Source: Fluctibacter corallii (lineage in GTDB: Bacteria > Pseudomonadota > Gammaproteobacteria > Enterobacterales > Alteromonadaceae). Taken from it: a stretch of DNA of 64,000 nt. The DNA is taken from NCBI RefSeq assembly GCF_025751585.1, contig NZ_JAOWKX010000001.1, positions 259 through 64,258 of the forward strand. The letters are read 5' to 3'. The notes under the pieces are model-generated. The model saw only the letters and a program-made list of their open reading frames with translations. It searched no databases and had not been told where the DNA came from. The position numbers and the translations under genes are program-made. Below are positions 62,883 to 64,000 of this stretch, one piece after another (positions within the stretch are counted from its first letter, which is position 1; each line of letters starts with the position of its first letter).

Positions 62883-64000
62883 TTAATTAGCCATTTTTAC
62901 CGAAATTTGCTCTCCCTTCATCTGTTTTTTTAACATTCTTTTCGTTCTATCAACAACATCGCCTACTAATTGTCCGCAGGCCGCGTCGATATCGTCCCCC
63001 CTGGTTTTTCTCACAACCGTAGTAAAACCGTAGTCCATAAGCACTTTGGAGAAGCGATCAATTCGCGAATTACTCGAACAAGTATACGGGGACCCTGGAT
63101 AGGGGTTGAATGGAATTAAATTTATTTTACTCGGGGTATCTTTTAACACTTTTGCCAATTCGTGGGCTTGATCAGTACTGTCATTAATACCATTTAACAT
63201 GACGTACTCAACCGTTACCCTTCCTTGATTAGCATTCGATTTCGCTAAATAACGACGTACACCCGCCAAAAACTCTTCGATTGGATACTTTTTGTTAATT
63301 GGAACAATCTCGTCCCTTAATGTATTGGTAGGCGCATGAAGAGAAATAGCAAGCGCTACATCGATTTGGTCTCCTAGCATATCTAAGGCGGGTACTACAC
63401 CCGATGTACTCAACGTGACACGTCGCTTTGACAAGCCAAAGCCAAAATCATCCAACATGATATTCATTGCTGGCACAACGTTCTTTAAATTGAGCAGTGG
63501 TTCGCCCATTCCCATCATCACGACATTCGTAATTGGTCTTTTACCAGTGTCATTCGACAAACCGATTGCTGTAGCGACACGCCACACTTGCCCAATAATT
63601 TCGCCTACCGCCAGATTGCGATTAAAGCCTTGTTGAGCAGTTGAACAAAACGTACATTCCAATGCACAGCCAACTTGCGAAGACACACACAAGGTTGCTC
63701 GGTCACTTTCAGGTATCCAGACCGTTTCAACTTCCTGACCTCCTTCAAGTCTCAATGCAAACTTTATTGTGCCATCCGTTGCGTTTTGCTGGTACGCTAT
63801 TTCTGGTGCACGAATTTCACACTTGGCTTTTAATTTAGCTCTCAAGCCTTTATTCAGGTTTGTCATTTCGTCAAAGTCAGAAACGCCCTGCTGATAAATC
63901 CATTTCATTAACTGGTCGGCACGAAATGGCTTCTCATCAATCGATGCAAAAAATGCTCTTAGTCCCTTGCGATCGAAATCTAACAAGTTAACTTTTTTAG
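62883..64000 (-). CDS. rlmN: 23S rRNA/tRNA adenine C2 methyltransferase RlmN (5' end outside window)
   Basis: RlmN is a radical SAM enzyme that methylates A2503 of 23S rRNA and A37 of some tRNAs. The cluster motif CALECTFC (CX3CX2C) is present. The second catalytic cysteine lies near the C-terminus ([12 protein letters not shown]). The typical N-terminus continues upstream of the TTG at 63986 as Lys-Lys-Val-Asn, to the edge, so the true start is just beyond 64000. It heads the pilF-rodZ-ispG cluster. Confidence 0.95.
   Translation of the reverse strand, partial: KKVNLLDFDRKGLRAFFASIDEKPFRADQLMKWIYQQGVSDFDEMTNLNKGLRAKLKAKCEIRAPEIAYQQNATDGTIKFALRLEGGQEVETVWIPESDRATLCVSSQVGCALECTFCSTAQQGFNRNLAVGEIIGQVWRVATAIGLSNDTGKRPITNVVMMGMGEPLLNLKNVVPAMNIMLDDFGFGLSKRRVTLSTSGVVPALDMLGDQIDVALAISLHAPTNTLRDEIVPINKKYPIEEFLAGVRRYLAKSNANQGRVTVEYVMLNGINDSTDQAHELAKVLKDTPSKINLIPFNPYPGSPYTCSSNSRIDRFSKVLMDYGFTTVVRKTRGDDIDAACGQLVGDVVDRTKRMLKKQMKGEQISVKMAN

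Overview
The window looks like a chromosomal segment of a marine gammaproteobacterium of the Alteromonadales, most likely Alteromonas or a close relative. This is inferred from moderate GC content, from E. coli-like synteny blocks (fabB-mnmC-yfcL-epmC-aroC-prmB-smrB and der-bamB-yfgM-hisS-ispG-rodZ-pilF-rlmN), and from protein types typical of that order (FimV hub protein, FlgO-like lipoproteins, an H-NOX/kinase pair, a PilVWXY1E minor pilin operon). No rRNA, tRNA, IS element, prophage or CRISPR array was recognised. Most of the window is ordinary core genome.

Layout, left to right. 1-9 kb: the 5' part of fimV (running off the left edge inside a perfect hexamer repeat), asd, pdxB, a class II aldolase/alpha-beta hydrolase pair divergent from a Crp/Fnr regulator, and fabB. 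9-15 kb: mnmC, two FlgO-type lipoproteins, then epmC, an ATP-NAD kinase-like gene and yfcL (listed in transcription order). 15-17.5 kb: a three-gene operon with FFLEELY-motif, hotdog thioesterase and membrane-anchored retropepsin proteins. 17.5-23.7 kb: a LysR regulator divergent from an RND efflux pump without its outer membrane channel, then an unknown secreted protein. 24-28 kb: MFS transporter, aroC, prmB, smrB.

28-33 kb holds the most interesting locus. A response regulator with a degenerate HD-GYP domain is convergent with a soluble histidine kinase that is translationally coupled to an H-NOX-family protein. That H-NOX protein has Tyr at the position of the heme-ligating His (residue 103), yet keeps the YxSxR motif and a Cys139/His161/Cys164/Cys172 set matching a zinc site known in this family. 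This suggests a heme-altered or purely redox-sensing variant of the NO / cyclic-di-GMP network. A DUF3149 microprotein and an SLT lipoprotein follow.

33-46 kb: gshA, an M16 protease lipoprotein, an Hpt protein, an RluA-family pseudouridine synthase, a ketopantoate reductase-like protein, glnB, nadE, a GspH/FimT pseudopilin, an outer membrane barrel protein and fadE. 46-54 kb: small secreted or membrane proteins of unknown role, then the pilV-pilW-pilX-pilY1-pilE operon for type IV pilus assembly and adhesion. 54-64 kb: der, bamB, yfgM, hisS, ispG, rodZ, a PilF-type lipoprotein with an added C-terminal LysM domain, and rlmN (cut by the right edge).

Type IV pilus and twitching functions recur across the window (FimV, FimT, PilVWXY1E, PilF), as do envelope functions (BamB, YfgM, RodZ, SLT, M16). 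Many genes use TTG or GTG starts. Several starts were reassigned here on ribosome binding site and homology grounds.
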